From assembly GCF_000816845.1 (NCBI RefSeq), contig NZ_CP006879.1:248001-312000 (forward strand): 64,000 bases of DNA. Direction: 5' to 3'. Position numbers and translations under genes: made by a program. This document shows positions 9,835 through 20,295 of this stretch, in pieces; the first letter of the stretch is position 1, and each line of letters opens with the position of its first letter. Under the pieces are notes generated by a model. It saw only the letters and a list, made by a program, of their open reading frames with translations, did not search any database and was not told the DNA's origin. This DNA is from Rhizobium gallicum bv. gallicum R602sp. Its GTDB lineage: Bacteria; Pseudomonadota; Alphaproteobacteria; Rhizobiales; Rhizobiaceae.

Positions 9835-9895
9835 TTCCACGAACGATGCCTCGTCGGCGGGGCATTATCCGAACCTTGAAAGGGGGCAAAGGCCC

Positions 9896-11398
9896 ATGAG
9901 CCTTGATTACGAGAATGACAGCGCTCTCCATGAGAAGCTTATAGGGGAAGTGCTGTCACAATATCCAGACAAGGCGGCTAAGCGCCGCAAGAAGCACCTC
10001 AGCGTCGCAAGGAGCGGCGACGAGCCCGGCGAGGAGGCAAAGGCCCTTTCCGAATGCGACGTCAAATCGAACATCAAGTCCATTCCGGGCGTGATGACGA
10101 TCCGAGGCTGCGCCTATGCCGGCTCCAAAGGCGTGGTATGGGGCCCGGTCAAGGATATGGTCCACATCTCACACGGGCCGGTCGGTTGCGGTCAATATTC
10201 CTGGTCGCAACGCCGCAATTACTACGTCGGCCTGACGGGCATCGACACGTTCGTGACGCTGCAGTTCACCTCAGACTTCCAGGAAAAGGACATCGTTTTC
10301 GGCGGCGACAAGAAGCTTGAGAAAATCATCGACGAGATCGAAGAACTGTTTCCCTTGAACAAGGGCATCTCGGTGCAGTCCGAATGCCCGATCGGCCTGA
10401 TTGGCGATGACATTGAGGCGGTGTCGCGCAAGAAAGCCAAGGAGCACGAAAAGACGATCGTGCCGGTGCGCTGCGAAGGCTTCCGCGGCGTATCGCAGTC
10501 GCTCGGCCACCACATCGCCAACGACTCGATTCGCGACTGGGTTTTCGACAAGACGGAAGTCGAGTTCGAGGCCGGCCCTTACGATGTTAACGTCGTCGGC
10601 GACTACAATATCGGCGGCGACGCCTGGGCTACGCGCATTCTCTTGGAGGAGGTGGGGCTGCGCGTGGTCGGCAACTGGTCGGGGGACGCGACGCTCGCTG
10701 AGGTAGAGCGTGCACCAAAGGCCAAGCTGAACCTCATTCACTGCTACCGGTCAATGAACTACATCTGCCGGCACATGGAGGAAAAGTACGGCATCCCCTG
10801 GATGGAATACAATTTTTTCGGTCCCTCCCAGATCGAAGCCTCTCTGCGCGAGATAGCCAAGCATTTCGGGCCGGAAATCGTCGACAAGACCGAGGCTGTC
10901 ATCGCCAGGTACCGGCCCTTGGTCGATGCGGTCATCGACAAGTACCGGCCGCGCCTCGAAGGCAAGACGGTGATGCTTTATGTGGGCGGCCTGCGCCCTC
11001 GCCATGTCATCACGGCCTACGAGGACCTCGGCATGCGGATCGTCGGCACCGGCTACGAGTTTGCCCACAACGATGACTATCAGCGCACCGGCCATTACGT
11101 GAATAAGGGTACGCTGATCTATGACGACGTCACCGGTTACGAGCTGGAAAAATTCATCGAGGGGATCCGCCCTGATCTCGTTGGCTCCGGCATCAAGGAG
11201 AAGTACCCGGTGCAGAAGATGGGCATCCCGTTCCGTCAGATGCACTCCTGGGATTATTCCGGACCGTATCACGGCTATGACGGCTTCGCCATTTTCGCCC
11301 GCGACATGGATCTGGCCATCAACAACCCTGTCTGGGACCTCTACGACGCTCCCTGGAAGAAAAAAGCCGTGCCGCCGATGGCGATAGCGGCCGAATAA
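9896..11398 (+). CDS. nifD: nitrogenase MoFe protein alpha chain NifD
   Basis: A 500-residue alpha subunit of the MoFe protein, which binds FeMo-cofactor and shares the P-cluster with NifK. P-cluster region motifs [10 protein letters not shown] and [10 protein letters not shown] are present, as are the family landmarks [17 protein letters not shown] and [16 protein letters not shown] near the cofactor. ATG 9896 gives the usual MSLDYEND start; in-frame codons upstream lie in the intergenic hairpin region. It is followed 122 bp later by nifK. Confidence 0.98.
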   Translation: MSLDYENDSALHEKLIGEVLSQYPDKAAKRRKKHLSVARSGDEPGEEAKALSECDVKSNIKSIPGVMTIRGCAYAGSKGVVWGPVKDMVHISHGPVGCGQYSWSQRRNYYVGLTGIDTFVTLQFTSDFQEKDIVFGGDKKLEKIIDEIEELFPLNKGISVQSECPIGLIGDDIEAVSRKKAKEHEKTIVPVRCEGFRGVSQSLGHHIANDSIRDWVFDKTEVEFEAGPYDVNVVGDYNIGGDAWATRILLEEVGLRVVGNWSGDATLAEVERAPKAKLNLIHCYRSMNYICRHMEEKYGIPWMEYNFFGPSQIEASLREIAKHFGPEIVDKTEAVIARYRPLVDAVIDKYRPRLEGKTVMLYVGGLRPRHVITAYEDLGMRIVGTGYEFAHNDDYQRTGHYVNKGTLIYDDVTGYELEKFIEGIRPDLVGSGIKEKYPVQKMGIPFRQMHSWDYSGPYHGYDGFAIFARDMDLAINNPVWDLYDAPWKKKAVPPMAIAAE

Positions 11399-11403
11399 AA
11401 AGC

Positions 11404-11427
11404 TGGCCTCCCAGGAGCAGGGGGCCA
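11404..11427 (+). promoter_or_regulatory. nifD-nifK intergenic stem-loop
   Basis: TGGCCTCC (11404-11411) can pair with GGGGCCA (11421-11427) across a short loop, five base pairs after the nifD stop. No U-tract follows. It may tune nifD/nifK message stability; this role is inferred from position only. Confidence 0.35.
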
Positions 11428-11520
11428 ATGAACGCCCGCGACCCTTGATCTGCGGGAAACCAGAAACGTCTCGAGGTCCTGTGCCGCCGCCTGGCGCGCC
11501 AGAAGGAAAAGGTGACCACC

Positions 11521-13062
11521 ATGCCGCAGTCGGCCGAAAAAGTTCTCGACCATGCTCCCCTGTTCCGCGAGCCGGAATACAGGCAGATGCTCGCCGAGAA
11601 GAAGCTGAATTTTGAATGCCCCCACCCGGACCAGATCGTTACCGATCAACGCGAATACACCAAGACCTGGGAATACCGCGAAAAAAACCTCGCCCGCGAA
11701 GCCCTCGTCGTGAACCCGGCCAAGGCCTGCCAGCCGCTCGGCGCCGTGTTTGCGGCCGCAGGCTTCGAGCGGACCATGTCCTTCGTCCATGGCAGCCAGG
11801 GCTGCGTTGCCTATTACCGTTCGCATCTGTCGCGGCACTTCAAGGAGCCTTCATCGGCGGTTTCGTCCTCGATGACCGAGGACGCGGCGGTGTTCGGCGG
11901 CCTGAAGAACATGGTCGACGGGCTCGCCAACACCTATGCGCTCTACGACCCGAAGATGATTGCTGTCTCGACCACCTGTATGGCGGAGGTCATCGGTGAC
12001 GACCTGCATAGCTTCATCGAAAACGCCAAGAGCGAGGGCTCGGTCCCGCCCGACTTCGATGTTCCTTTCGCTCACACCCCCGCTTTCGTCGGCAGCCACG
12101 TCGATGGCTATGATGGCATGATCAAGGGCATTCTGGAGAACTTCTGGAACGGCAGCGCGCGCAAGGAAGTGGCTAAAGCCATCAACATCATTCCCGGCTT
12201 CGACGGCTTCTGCGTCGGCAACAACCGCGAACTGAAGCGCTTGCTCGACATAATGGGCGTATTCTACATCTTCATCCAGGATGCCTCCGACCAGTTCGAC
12301 ACGCCCTCGGACGGTATGTACCGCATGTATGACGGCGGCACGAAGATCGAGGACGTGAAGTCGGCTTTAAACGCCGAAGCGACACTGTCGCTGCAGCACT
12401 ATAACACCCGCAAAACGCTCGAATACTGCAACGAGGTCGGTCAGGCGACGGCCTCGTTCCACTATCCGCTGGGTGTCAAGGCGACCGACGAATTCCTGAT
12501 GAAGGTCTCGGAAATTTCCGGCAAGGAAATCCCCGGGATAATCGGAATGGAGCGCGGCAGACTTGTCGACGCTATGGCGGACAGTCAGGCCTGGCTGCAC
12601 GGCAAGAAATACGCGATCTACGGTGATCCCGACTTCGTCTACGCCGTTGCCCGGTTCGTCATGGAAACCGGCGGTGAGCCGACCCACTGCCTCGCCACCA
12701 ACGGAACGTCGGCCTGGGAAGCCGAGATGAAGGAGTTGCTTGCATCCTCGCCCTTCGGCAAGGATGCCCAGGTCTGGGCGGGTAAGGACCTCTGGGCGCT
12801 GCGCTCGCTGCTCTTCACCGAACCGGTGGACCTGCTGATCGGCAATTCTTATGGCAAGTATCTCGAGCGCGACACCGGCACCCCGTTGATCCGACTGACC
12901 TTTCCTATTTTCGACCGGCACCATCACCACCGTTTCCCGCTCATGGGCTACCAGGGCGGACTGCGCGTCTTAACGACGATCCTCGACAAGATCTTCGACA
13001 AGCTCGATCGCGAGACGAGCGAGCCGGGTGTGACGGACTATTCTTATGACCTGACTCGCTAG
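11521..13062 (+). CDS. nifK: nitrogenase MoFe protein beta chain NifK
   Basis: A 513-residue beta subunit of the MoFe protein. P-cluster ligand region [16 protein letters not shown] and the [14 protein letters not shown] segment are present, and the C-terminal [13 protein letters not shown] block is typical. ATG 11521 is used because the rhizobial family begins [15 protein letters not shown]; a GTG three codons upstream is also possible. The GGAAAAGGTGACC sequence just upstream holds the likely ribosome site. Confidence 0.98.
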   Translation: MPQSAEKVLDHAPLFREPEYRQMLAEKKLNFECPHPDQIVTDQREYTKTWEYREKNLAREALVVNPAKACQPLGAVFAAAGFERTMSFVHGSQGCVAYYRSHLSRHFKEPSSAVSSSMTEDAAVFGGLKNMVDGLANTYALYDPKMIAVSTTCMAEVIGDDLHSFIENAKSEGSVPPDFDVPFAHTPAFVGSHVDGYDGMIKGILENFWNGSARKEVAKAINIIPGFDGFCVGNNRELKRLLDIMGVFYIFIQDASDQFDTPSDGMYRMYDGGTKIEDVKSALNAEATLSLQHYNTRKTLEYCNEVGQATASFHYPLGVKATDEFLMKVSEISGKEIPGIIGMERGRLVDAMADSQAWLHGKKYAIYGDPDFVYAVARFVMETGGEPTHCLATNGTSAWEAEMKELLASSPFGKDAQVWAGKDLWALRSLLFTEPVDLLIGNSYGKYLERDTGTPLIRLTFPIFDRHHHHRFPLMGYQGGLRVLTTILDKIFDKLDRETSEPGVTDYSYDLTR

Positions 13063-13070
13063 GAGCGGCG

Positions 13071-13095
13071 GTCGGCCCTGTTAAGGCCGGCCGAC
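13071..13095 (+). promoter_or_regulatory. nifK-nifE intergenic stem-loop
   Basis: GTCGGCC (13071-13077) pairs with GGCCGAC (13089-13095) just after the nifK stop, without a U-tract. It could act as a processing or attenuation site so that the assembly genes nifEN are expressed below nifHDK. I see no separate sigma-54 promoter in the 60-bp gap before nifE. Confidence 0.45.
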
Positions 13096-13122
13096 TTCAT
13101 TTGGACTTGGAGACCCGGCGCA

Positions 13123-14613
13123 ATGCCCTCGCTCACTGCTAAAATCCAGGATGTCTTCAACGAGCCCGCCTGCGAGAAGAATCGCAGCAAGGATTCCAAG
13201 GCGCGCAAAAGCGGCTGTTCGAAGCCGCTGACACCCGGGGCGGCAGCCGGCGGCTGCGCTTTCGACGGCGCCAAGATCGTGCTGCAGCCGATCACCGACG
13301 TCGCGCATCTGATCCATGCCCCACTCGCCTGCGAGGGCAACTCCTGGGACAACCGCGGCACGGCTTCGTCCGGGCCAATGCTTTGGCGCACGAGCTTCAC
13401 AACCGACCTCACCGAACTCGACGTGGTAATGGCGCAGGGGGAGCGGAAGCTTTTCAAAGCAATCCGCGAAATCAAGGAAGCGTATGCGCCGCCGGCGATC
13501 TTCGTCTATTCGACCTGCGTGACCGCGTTGATCGGCGACGACATTGAGGCGGTCTGCAAGCGCGCTGCGGAAAAGTTCGGCTTGCCGGTGGTGCCGGTCA
13601 ATGCGCCGGGCTTCGTCGGCTCCAAGAATCTTGGCAACAAGCTCGCCGGCGAAGCGTTGCTCGACCACGTCATCGGCACCGTGGAACCTGATGATGTCGG
13701 TGCTTACGACATCAATGTCCTTGGCGAATTCAACCTCTCCGGCGAGTTCTGGCTGGTGAAACCGCTCCTTGATCGCCTCGGCATCCGGGTGCGCGCCTGC
13801 ATTCCGGGCGACGCGCGCTACCGCGATGTTGCCTCCGCGCACCGCGCCCGGGCGTCTATGTTGGTATGCTCGACGGCACTTATAAATCTCGCCCGCCAGA
13901 TGGAGGAGCGCTGGGACATTCCATTCTTCGAGGGCTCCTTCTATGGCATCACCGACACCTCGGAAGCACTCAGGCAGATCGCCAAACTGCTCGTGACAAA
14001 GGGCGCCCATCCGGAAATCCTTAAGCGCACCGAGGCACTGATCGCGCAGGAAGAGGCGATTGCGTGGCAGAAGCTCGCAGCATACCGGCCGAGGCTCCAA
14101 GGCAAGCGCGTGCTGCTCAACACCGGCGGTGTGAAGTCCTGGTCCGTTCTCCATGCGCTGATGGAGATCGGCGTTGAGATGGTCGGCACCTCCGTCAAGA
14201 AATCGACGGTCGAAGACAAGGAACGCATCAAGCAGATTCTCAAGGACGAGAACCACATGTTCGAGTCGATGGCGCCGCGCGAGCTTTACAACATGCTCGC
14301 AGACCATAAAGCCGACATCATGCTGTCGGGCGGGCGCACGCAATTCATCGCGCTGAAGGCCAAGACACCCTGGCTCGATATCAACCAGGAGCGGCACCAC
14401 GCCTATGCCGGCTATGACGGCATGGTGGAACTCGTACGCCAGATCGACCTTGCCATTCACAATCCGATCTGGAGTGAGGTGCGGGAGCCGGCACCGTGGG
14501 AGCGTCAGCCTGATGTAGAGGAAGAACTGCCAAGTATGCAGGGCGAGACCGAGACTGTGTACGCCTTTCAGAAATTTGTCGGCACGACGGCCGACGGCTT
14601 CGGCAAGTGTTGA
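13123..14613 (+). CDS. nifE: FeMo-cofactor scaffold protein NifE
   Basis: A 496-residue NifD-like protein that forms the NifEN scaffold on which the FeMo-cofactor precursor matures. It has the Cys-rich front SGCSKPLTPGAAAGGCAFDGA and LACEGNSWDNRG, then the [17 protein letters not shown] block. Length fits the family. It lies 60 bp after nifK and 9 bp before nifN. A long open frame on the opposite strand is only a mirror of its codon use. Confidence 0.97.
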   Translation: MPSLTAKIQDVFNEPACEKNRSKDSKARKSGCSKPLTPGAAAGGCAFDGAKIVLQPITDVAHLIHAPLACEGNSWDNRGTASSGPMLWRTSFTTDLTELDVVMAQGERKLFKAIREIKEAYAPPAIFVYSTCVTALIGDDIEAVCKRAAEKFGLPVVPVNAPGFVGSKNLGNKLAGEALLDHVIGTVEPDDVGAYDINVLGEFNLSGEFWLVKPLLDRLGIRVRACIPGDARYRDVASAHRARASMLVCSTALINLARQMEERWDIPFFEGSFYGITDTSEALRQIAKLLVTKGAHPEILKRTEALIAQEEAIAWQKLAAYRPRLQGKRVLLNTGGVKSWSVLHALMEIGVEMVGTSVKKSTVEDKERIKQILKDENHMFESMAPRELYNMLADHKADIMLSGGRTQFIALKAKTPWLDINQERHHAYAGYDGMVELVRQIDLAIHNPIWSEVREPAPWERQPDVEEELPSMQGETETVYAFQKFVGTTADGFGKC

Positions 14614-14622
14614 GGAAAGTCG

Positions 14623-15978
14623 ATGGTCCATATCCTTCCCCAGACCAAATCAGCTGCGGTCAATCCGCTGAAATCGTCACAGCCGCTCGGTGCCGCACTC
14701 GCCTTTCTTGGGGTCGATCGTGCGATACCGCTGTTCCACGGCAGCCAGGGTTGCACCAGCTTCGCGCTGGTACTTTTCGTGCGGCACTTCAAGGAGGCCA
14801 TCCCGTTGCAGACAACGGCGATAGATGAGGTTGCGGCGATCCTCGGCGGTATGGATCATTTGGAAGAGGCAATCCTCAACCTAAAGACCCGAACGAACCC
14901 GAAGCTGATCGGGGTCTGCACCACGGCGCTGGTGGAAACTCGTGGCGAAGACTTCGCTAGGGATCTCGCGAAGATCAAGCTGTTGCGCGCGAAAGAACTT
15001 AAAGGTACGGAGATCGTACTGGCCAACACGCCTGATTTCGACGGCGCGATCGAGGAAGGCTGGGCCACGGCCGTCACCGCAATGATCCAAAGGATTACGC
15101 TGCGCGGCGAGCAGGCGCGGCAATCGAAGAAGATAGTGATCCTGCCCGGCTGGAATCTCACGGTCGCTGATATCGAGCATTTGCGCGAGATTGTCGAAAG
15201 CTTCGGGCTTAAGCCGGTTATCCTACCGGACATCTCCGGCTCGCTCGACGGCACAGTGCCCGACGATCGTTGGGTGCCTACCACCTATGGCGGCACCCGC
15301 TTTGACGACATCCAAGAGCTTGGCACGGCGGTGCAGTGTATCGCGATCGGCGAGCATATGCGCCGCCCGGCAGAGCTGCTGCAGACGCAGACCGGAGTGC
15401 CTTACGCACTGTTCCACTCGCTGACGGGATTGAAGGGAGCCGACCGGTTCGTCTCACTGCTTTCCGCGATCTCCCGTGCGCCGGTGCCAGCAAATATCCG
15501 CCGTCACCGCGCACAGCTGCAGGACGCATTGCTCGACGGGCATTTCCATTTCGGTGGCAAGAAGATTGCAATCGCCGCCGAGCCGGACCAGCTCTACCAA
15601 CTCGCCACCTTCTTCACCGGCATGGGCGCCGAGATCGCGGCGGCCGTCACCACGACCGGCACCTCAAAAATTCTCGAGGAAATGCCGGCCGAATCGCTCC
15701 AGGTCGGCGATCTTGGCGATGTCGAGGGTCTTGCCGCCGGCGCTGATCTTCTCGTCACCCATTCGCATGGACGCCAGGCGGCGGAGCGCCTTGGCATTCC
15801 GCTTATGCGCGTCGGCTTCCCGATTTTCGACCGGCTCGGGAGCCAGCACAAGCTCTCCATACTTTATCAGGGAACGCGCGACCTGATTTTCGATGTTGCC
15901 AACATCTTCCAGGCCAACCAGCGCGCGCCGCGGCCTGAATCACTTGATCCGTTTCGTAAACGAGAAATGCCCAGATGA
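14623..15978 (+). CDS. nifN: FeMo-cofactor scaffold protein NifN
   Basis: A 451-residue NifK-like partner of NifE. It begins MVHILPQTKSAAVNPL and shows SQPLGAALAFLGVDR and HGSQGCTSFALVLFVRHF, the beta-type counterpart of the P-cluster region, with CTTALVETRGEDF later. ATG 14623 follows GAGGAAAG. Its last four bases overlap the nifX start (ATGA), so translation is likely coupled. Confidence 0.97.
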   Translation: MVHILPQTKSAAVNPLKSSQPLGAALAFLGVDRAIPLFHGSQGCTSFALVLFVRHFKEAIPLQTTAIDEVAAILGGMDHLEEAILNLKTRTNPKLIGVCTTALVETRGEDFARDLAKIKLLRAKELKGTEIVLANTPDFDGAIEEGWATAVTAMIQRITLRGEQARQSKKIVILPGWNLTVADIEHLREIVESFGLKPVILPDISGSLDGTVPDDRWVPTTYGGTRFDDIQELGTAVQCIAIGEHMRRPAELLQTQTGVPYALFHSLTGLKGADRFVSLLSAISRAPVPANIRRHRAQLQDALLDGHFHFGGKKIAIAAEPDQLYQLATFFTGMGAEIAAAVTTTGTSKILEEMPAESLQVGDLGDVEGLAAGADLLVTHSHGRQAAERLGIPLMRVGFPIFDRLGSQHKLSILYQGTRDLIFDVANIFQANQRAPRPESLDPFRKREMPR

Positions 15979-16469
15979 CCGCCGCCCGTCGCCTCTCCCT
16001 CGTCCCTGACGGGGTTCACTCGCCGGTCCCGAAACGGAAGGCCGGCGCGTTGCGCGTAGCAATCGCCACCCAAGATATGAAAACTCTCGACGCCCATTTC
16101 GGGTCGGCCAAGCGTTTCGCCGTCTATGACGTGAGCCGCGACGACTGGAAACTCGTGGAAGTCCTGGACTTCGAAGACGTTTCCGACGAGAGCGGGGAGC
16201 ATCGGACCGAGGGCGATGACCGCATTACCCCGAAGGTGGAGGCATTGAAGGGCTGTCACCTCTTGTTCTGTCTGGCGATTGGCGGGCCTTCGGCAGCCAA
16301 GGTTGTTTCGGCAAAAATCCATCCGATCAAAGTGCCGCAACCTCAGTCCATCGAAGAGGTGCTGTCGCGAACCCGGACGATGCTCCGGACGGCTCCTCCG
16401 CCCTGGCTGCGCAAGGTGCTAACGGAAGCAGGCGCCACTGACAAGAAACCCTTCGACGATGAGGACTAA
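15975..16469 (+). CDS. nifX: FeMo-cofactor carrier protein NifX
   Basis: A 164-residue NifX-type protein of the dinitrogenase iron-molybdenum cofactor domain family. The core is LRVAIATQDMKTLDAHFGSAK, followed by the Phe/Tyr strand and HLLFCLAIGGPSAAKVV. NifX binds FeMo-co precursors between NifB and NifEN. It overlaps nifN by 4 bases and is followed 3 bp later by the DUF269 gene, the usual order in rhizobia. Confidence 0.95.
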   Translation: MTAARRLSLVPDGVHSPVPKRKAGALRVAIATQDMKTLDAHFGSAKRFAVYDVSRDDWKLVEVLDFEDVSDESGEHRTEGDDRITPKVEALKGCHLLFCLAIGGPSAAKVVSAKIHPIKVPQPQSIEEVLSRTRTMLRTAPPPWLRKVLTEAGATDKKPFDDED

Positions 16470-16472
16470 ATC

Positions 16473-16997
16473 ATGGGAACATTGACTGGTATTGCGAATG
16501 GCCCTGCTGTCAACGAGGAGTGGGATCTTGCCACTCCTTTCCTCAGATGCCTCATACGGCTAATTCGCGCTCAGGATACCCATGGGGCGTGGGAAGACAA
16601 ATCGGACGCCGACCTGCTGGCCGACTTCATCCTCACCAAGGAGCAGCGCCGTGACATCCCGATCATCGGCGATCCCGATCCGGACGTGCTGTGGAGGCTC
16701 CAGGTTTTTTACAGTTGCGTGGGACTGGTGATCGAAGAGCGCTCCGGCCTGGTGGCATCGCCGATCATGACGATGAGCCACGAGGGCTTTGGCCGCGTGG
16801 TTCTCACGACCGGGCGGTTGGTCGTTCTGTCGAAGACCCTGCGCGATGTCCACCGGTTCGGCTTTGAGACGTTTCGCAAACTCGCCGACGCCGGCACGAA
16901 ACTGGTCGACGATGCGGTCGCAGCCATCGAAAACTATCCCAACGTGGCGCTTGCGGATGGGCCTGGTTTTCGAGGAAGAGATCATGTCAAATCTTGA
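16473..16997 (+). CDS. NifX-associated protein (DUF269)
   Basis: A 174-residue protein matching the NifX-associated family: front [20 protein letters not shown], middle [14 protein letters not shown], end [16 protein letters not shown]. Members always sit beside nifX and are thought to aid cofactor handling, but the biochemical role is not settled. It overlaps the next small gene by 14 bases. Confidence 0.9.
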   Translation: MGTLTGIANGPAVNEEWDLATPFLRCLIRLIRAQDTHGAWEDKSDADLLADFILTKEQRRDIPIIGDPDPDVLWRLQVFYSCVGLVIEERSGLVASPIMTMSHEGFGRVVLTTGRLVVLSKTLRDVHRFGFETFRKLADAGTKLVDDAVAAIENYPNVALADGPGFRGRDHVKS

Positions 16998-17187
16998 GGA
17001 GCAGCTTAAGAAAGTCCGCAAACTGCAGTCACGTGCGGCAACTGCGAAAATGGAGTTGCACGATCTTGCCGAGGATCTTCCGATCAACTGGACTAGGATC
17101 AAGACTGTCGCACGGAAAACGTTCGACGCCTTTGCCGAGTTGGAAAGCGCGAAGGAAGAGCTTTCCACGTTGGAGAATTCACGATGA
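16984..17187 (+). CDS. small nif-associated coiled-coil protein (DUF683 / CCE_0567 family)
   Basis: A 67-residue, mainly helical protein with heptad-like repeats: [19 protein letters not shown], then LHDLAEDLP and the tail [16 protein letters not shown]. This is the nif-linked DUF683 family; a cyanobacterial member forms a helical hairpin and binds metal. It starts at ATG 16984 inside the end of the DUF269 gene, and its stop overlaps the fdxB start (ATGA). The function in nitrogen fixation is unknown. Confidence 0.88.
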   Translation: MSNLEEQLKKVRKLQSRAATAKMELHDLAEDLPINWTRIKTVARKTFDAFAELESAKEELSTLENSR

Positions 17188-17501
17188 CCGGCCGTTTCGT
17201 CACGCGCGATGGCTCCAGCTGGGTGCCGGAGTATCTGACCGCTATCGATGGCACGACCTGCATCGGTTGTGGCCGGTGCTTTAAGGTTTGCTCGCGCGAG
17301 GTCATGCACCTTTACGGCATCGATGACGCGGGTGAAATCCTCGGCATCTGCGACGACGAGGACGACGACTTCGATGGCGAGCTCAATCGCATGATCATGG
17401 TCATCGACCATGCCGGCCGTTGCATTGGCTGCGGAGCCTGTGCCCGCGTCTGCCCGAAGAACTGCCAGACTCATGTTGCCGCAGACAAGGTTGCCGCGTG
17501 A
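17184..17501 (+). CDS. fdxB: nif-specific ferredoxin III (FdxB)
   Basis: A 105-residue 2[4Fe-4S] ferredoxin with CIGCGRCFKVC near the front and CIGCGACARVCPKNC near the end, separated by an acidic loop (DDEDDDFDGE). This spaced layout is typical of nif-linked ferredoxin III. It probably supplies electrons for cofactor assembly or nitrogenase. Translationally coupled to the DUF683 gene. Confidence 0.95.
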   Translation: MTGRFVTRDGSSWVPEYLTAIDGTTCIGCGRCFKVCSREVMHLYGIDDAGEILGICDDEDDDFDGELNRMIMVIDHAGRCIGCGACARVCPKNCQTHVAADKVAA

Positions 17502-17525
17502 TCTTGCGAACAAATCAGGAGAACA

Positions 17526-17795
17526 GTGTTGCCCTTCAGAATCTTTTTCTGCCTCCTGCTGCTCGTCGTCGGCGCCAGCGCCCTAACGAGCTACTTAGTC
17601 TCGCATTCCATCCGCAGCGTAATGGTCACAACGATGGGTGCTTGGCTCCTTCTACAAGTGGCTTATTTCGCAAGCGTGCTCTTTCTCATCTGGCGATCTA
17701 GCCGCGCTCAGAGCGGTCGCCAAAGGGCTAAGCGTTTCGATCATTGCCAGGAAGGACGCTATCAGTCGCAAGCGTATCATGAGGGCGATAAATGA
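17526..17795 (+). CDS. small inner-membrane protein, SyrA/ExoX/Psi-like exopolysaccharide repressor
   Basis: An 89-residue protein with two membrane spans, about residues 4-25 (IFFCLLLLVVGASALTSYLV) and 36-57 (a stretch ending YFASVLFLIWR), and a basic tail. The pair of spans and the YFASVLFLIWR ending match the rhizobial exopolysaccharide-production repressor family (PF11089; SyrA, ExoX, Psi). These act post-transcriptionally at the membrane on succinoglycan-type synthesis. The GTG start at 17526 follows AGGAGAACA. It lies 25 bp after fdxB, so it may be read with the nif genes and lower polysaccharide output in bacteroids. Confidence 0.6.
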   Translation: MLPFRIFFCLLLLVVGASALTSYLVSHSIRSVMVTTMGAWLLLQVAYFASVLFLIWRSSRAQSGRQRAKRFDHCQEGRYQSQAYHEGDK

Positions 17796-17934
17796 ATGCT
17801 CAGACGCGCTCCAACTGGGTCAAACCCTCCGCGTATCGGCGCTCCCTTAGGTGCGCTTTCCCTATTACTTCTCGGCTCAGGATAAGACGGCGTCACTGTC
17901 ATCGTGTTTGCGATTACCCTAGAGGGACTCCAGG

Positions 17935-18186
17935 ATGAATGAGACTATTCGCGATTTGCTGGCCAAGTGTGGTGCGCTCCCCGTCACGATGGATCAGATT
18001 GCCGACGACGCCGATCTCTATGCGGCGGGCTTGTCTTCCTTTGCGTCGGTGCAACTCATGCTCCGCATCGAAGAGGCTTTCGATATCGAGTTTCCCGACA
18101 ATCTGCTGAACCGCAAATCCTTCGCCAGCATCGTCGCCATCGAAAAGACGGTCGGCATGATCCTGGATAGCCGAAAGGTCATCTGA
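17935..18186 (+). CDS. stand-alone aminoacyl carrier protein
   Basis: An 83-residue acyl-carrier-type protein. The phosphopantetheine site lies in AAGLSSFASVQLM, with Ser35 the likely attachment residue; the G-L-[ST]-S-F-A-S-V pattern is that of carrier proteins paired with aaRS-like ligases, not fatty acid ACP (DSL). The acidic helix IEEAFDIEFP follows as expected. ATG 17935 follows CTCCAGG. Its stop overlaps the start of the acyl-CoA dehydrogenase gene. I see no promoter motif of the NifA type in the 140-bp gap upstream. Confidence 0.88.
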   Translation: MNETIRDLLAKCGALPVTMDQIADDADLYAAGLSSFASVQLMLRIEEAFDIEFPDNLLNRKSFASIVAIEKTVGMILDSRKVI

Positions 18187-19379
18187 TGAATGTCGCGGGC
18201 GCTTCAATTGAAGCCAGGGCCGAAGACGCGGCGGCGGTGCGCGCCGCGCGCGTCGCGGCGATCGCCGGCAAATATGCTGATGAAGTCGATGCCGAAGGCC
18301 GCTTCCCGCGCGAGGCTGTGGATGCGATGCGCGCCGAAAGGCTGCTGTCGATCCAGATTCCCGCCGATCTGGGCGGGGAGGGTGCGTCGATCACCGAGAT
18401 CGCCGACCTTTGCTCGATCCTCGGGCAGACCTGTGCGGCCAGCGCCATGGTTTTCGCCATGCACCAGATCAAGCTGTCGAGCCTGGTCGAACACGGCGCC
18501 GGCAGCGACTGGCACCGCGATTACATGCGCCATGTCGCTAAAGAACAGCTTCTGTTGGCCTCGGCGACGACGGAAGGCGGGATCGGCGGCAATCTGCGAA
18601 ACAGCATCTGCGCCATCAAGGTCGTGGACGGCACCTGCTTTCTGGAGAAGGATGCGACCGTGATATCCTATGGCGCCCATGCCGATGCGGTTCTCATCAC
18701 CTCGCGCAGCCATACCGAGGCCGCCTCGTCCGACCAGGTGCTGACGGTTTTCCTCAAGGGCCAATACAGGCTTGAGCGCACGGTCGAGTGGAACACGCTC
18801 GGCATGCGCGGCACCTGCTCCGACGGTTTCCTCTTCAAGGGCGAGGGGCCGGCCGCACAGATCCTGCCGAAGCCATTTGCCGAGATCGCCGCGGAGTCGA
18901 TGCTGGCAACCTCTCATCTTCTTTGGAGCGGCGTCTGGTACGGCATAGCCGCCGATGCCGTCGCCCGTGCCCAGGCTTTCGTGCGCGCTGCCGCCCGCAA
19001 ATCGCCCGGCACGCCGCCGCCCGGCGCGCTGCGTCTGGCGGAGGTTTCCTGCCTGCTGCAGATGGTGAAATCCAATGTCCTCGCCGGGCTGAAAATCTAC
19101 GAAGAGGCGAAGGCCGATGCCGACCGGCTGTCCTCGATGGCCTTTGCCGTCGCCATGAACAACGTCAAGATCGCGTCGTCGGAGATGATCCTGCCGATCA
19201 TCAACCACGCCATGTTGATCTGCGGCATCATGGGCTACAAGAACGGCACGCCCTATAGCCTCGGCCGCCATCTGCGCGACGCGCATTCCGCTCAATTGAT
19301 GATCTCGAACGACCGCATTCTCGGCAATACGTCGCCGATGCTGCTCGTCCATAAGCAAGGTACCAGCCTGTTGGGGTAA
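18186..19379 (+). CDS. acyl-CoA dehydrogenase-like flavoprotein
   Basis: A 397-residue member of the acyl-CoA dehydrogenase fold. It has the N-terminal helical domain with [16 protein letters not shown], the mid-domain FAD loop region [16 protein letters not shown], and a C-terminal helical domain ending in [14 protein letters not shown]. In this cluster the substrate is probably an aminoacyl or related group held on the carrier protein rather than a CoA ester; that is inference. Coupled to the carrier protein gene and 5 bp before the ligase gene. Confidence 0.85.
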   Translation: MNVAGASIEARAEDAAAVRAARVAAIAGKYADEVDAEGRFPREAVDAMRAERLLSIQIPADLGGEGASITEIADLCSILGQTCAASAMVFAMHQIKLSSLVEHGAGSDWHRDYMRHVAKEQLLLASATTEGGIGGNLRNSICAIKVVDGTCFLEKDATVISYGAHADAVLITSRSHTEAASSDQVLTVFLKGQYRLERTVEWNTLGMRGTCSDGFLFKGEGPAAQILPKPFAEIAAESMLATSHLLWSGVWYGIAADAVARAQAFVRAAARKSPGTPPPGALRLAEVSCLLQMVKSNVLAGLKIYEEAKADADRLSSMAFAVAMNNVKIASSEMILPIINHAMLICGIMGYKNGTPYSLGRHLRDAHSAQLMISNDRILGNTSPMLLVHKQGTSLLG

Positions 19380-19384
19380 TTGTC

Positions 19385-20293
19385 ATGGATATACAAACAT
19401 CGTTTCTCGACCGCCTTTTCGAATCCGGTCTTCTGATCGACACCGGCATTGACGGCCTCTATGGCCGCAGCGGTCAGTTCGAAGATGTGATCTCTGCCTT
19501 TGAGCGCCTGATCTACGGATTCGGCGGTGCGGATGGCGCCGAAGCAATCCGCTTCCCGCCGGGCATGAATCGCGCCCTCTTTGAGGCGAGCGGCTACATG
19601 AAGAGCTTTCCGCAGCTCGCCGGCACCGTGCACAGCTTCTGCGGCAGCGAGTTCGACCACACGAGCCTGCTGAAATGCATGGAAGTCGGCGAAGACTGGA
19701 CGAAAGACCAGGAGGCGACCGATATCGTGCTGACGCCGGCGGCCTGCTATCCGCTCTACCCGACCGTCGCGAAGCGCGGTCCCTTGCCGGAGAGCGGCGC
19801 GCTGTTCGACCTGCAATCCTATTGCTTCCGCCATGAGCCTTCGAAGGACCCGGCCCGCCAGCAGCTGTTCCGCATGCGCGAATATGTCTGCATGGGCACC
19901 AAAGGCCACGTCACGGATTTCCGCCAGAGCTGGATGGACCGCGGCCTCGAGATGATGAAGGCCGTCGGCCTCGACGTCGTCATCGATGTCGCCAACGATC
20001 CGTTCTTCGGCCGCGCCGGCAAGATGCTCGCCAATAACCAGCGCGACCAGAACCTGAAATTCGAGCTGCTGATCCCGATCACCTCATCCGCCAATCCGAC
20101 CGCCTGCATGAGCTTCAACTATCATCAGGATGCGTTCGGCGCGAAATGGGGCCTGAATTTCGCTGATGGCAGCGTCGCGCATACGGCCTGCGTCGCCTTC
20201 GGTCTCGAGCGCATCGCGCTGGCGCTGTTCCATCATCATGGGCTCAATACCGCGGAATGGCCCCAGAGCGTGCGCAAGGCGCTGTGGGGCTGA
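19385..20293 (+). CDS. amino acid:[carrier protein] ligase (seryl-tRNA synthetase-like)
   Basis: A 302-residue class II aminoacyl-tRNA-synthetase homologue without a tRNA-binding domain. Motif 2 is [20 protein letters not shown] and motif 3 includes [10 protein letters not shown]. The predicted zinc ligands Cys121, Glu166 and Cys269 keep exactly the spacing I recall for Bradyrhizobium Bll0957 (131, 176, 279). That enzyme activates glycine and loads it on a carrier protein instead of tRNA. The adjacent carrier protein is its likely partner; the amino acid (Gly or Ala in known members) cannot be read from sequence. Confidence 0.9.
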   Translation: MDIQTSFLDRLFESGLLIDTGIDGLYGRSGQFEDVISAFERLIYGFGGADGAEAIRFPPGMNRALFEASGYMKSFPQLAGTVHSFCGSEFDHTSLLKCMEVGEDWTKDQEATDIVLTPAACYPLYPTVAKRGPLPESGALFDLQSYCFRHEPSKDPARQQLFRMREYVCMGTKGHVTDFRQSWMDRGLEMMKAVGLDVVIDVANDPFFGRAGKMLANNQRDQNLKFELLIPITSSANPTACMSFNYHQDAFGAKWGLNFADGSVAHTACVAFGLERIALALFHHHGLNTAEWPQSVRKALWG

Positions 20294-20295
20294 TC

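Noticed and set aside
13081..14631. A 516-codon open frame on the strand opposite nifE, and similar long frames opposite nifD, nifK and the acyl-CoA dehydrogenase
   Set aside because: They mirror GC-rich codon use of the real genes, have no family motifs and no ribosome sites.
17638..17850. Overlapping frame after the SyrA/ExoX-like gene
   Set aside because: No ribosome site or family resemblance; largely inside the other gene in a different frame.
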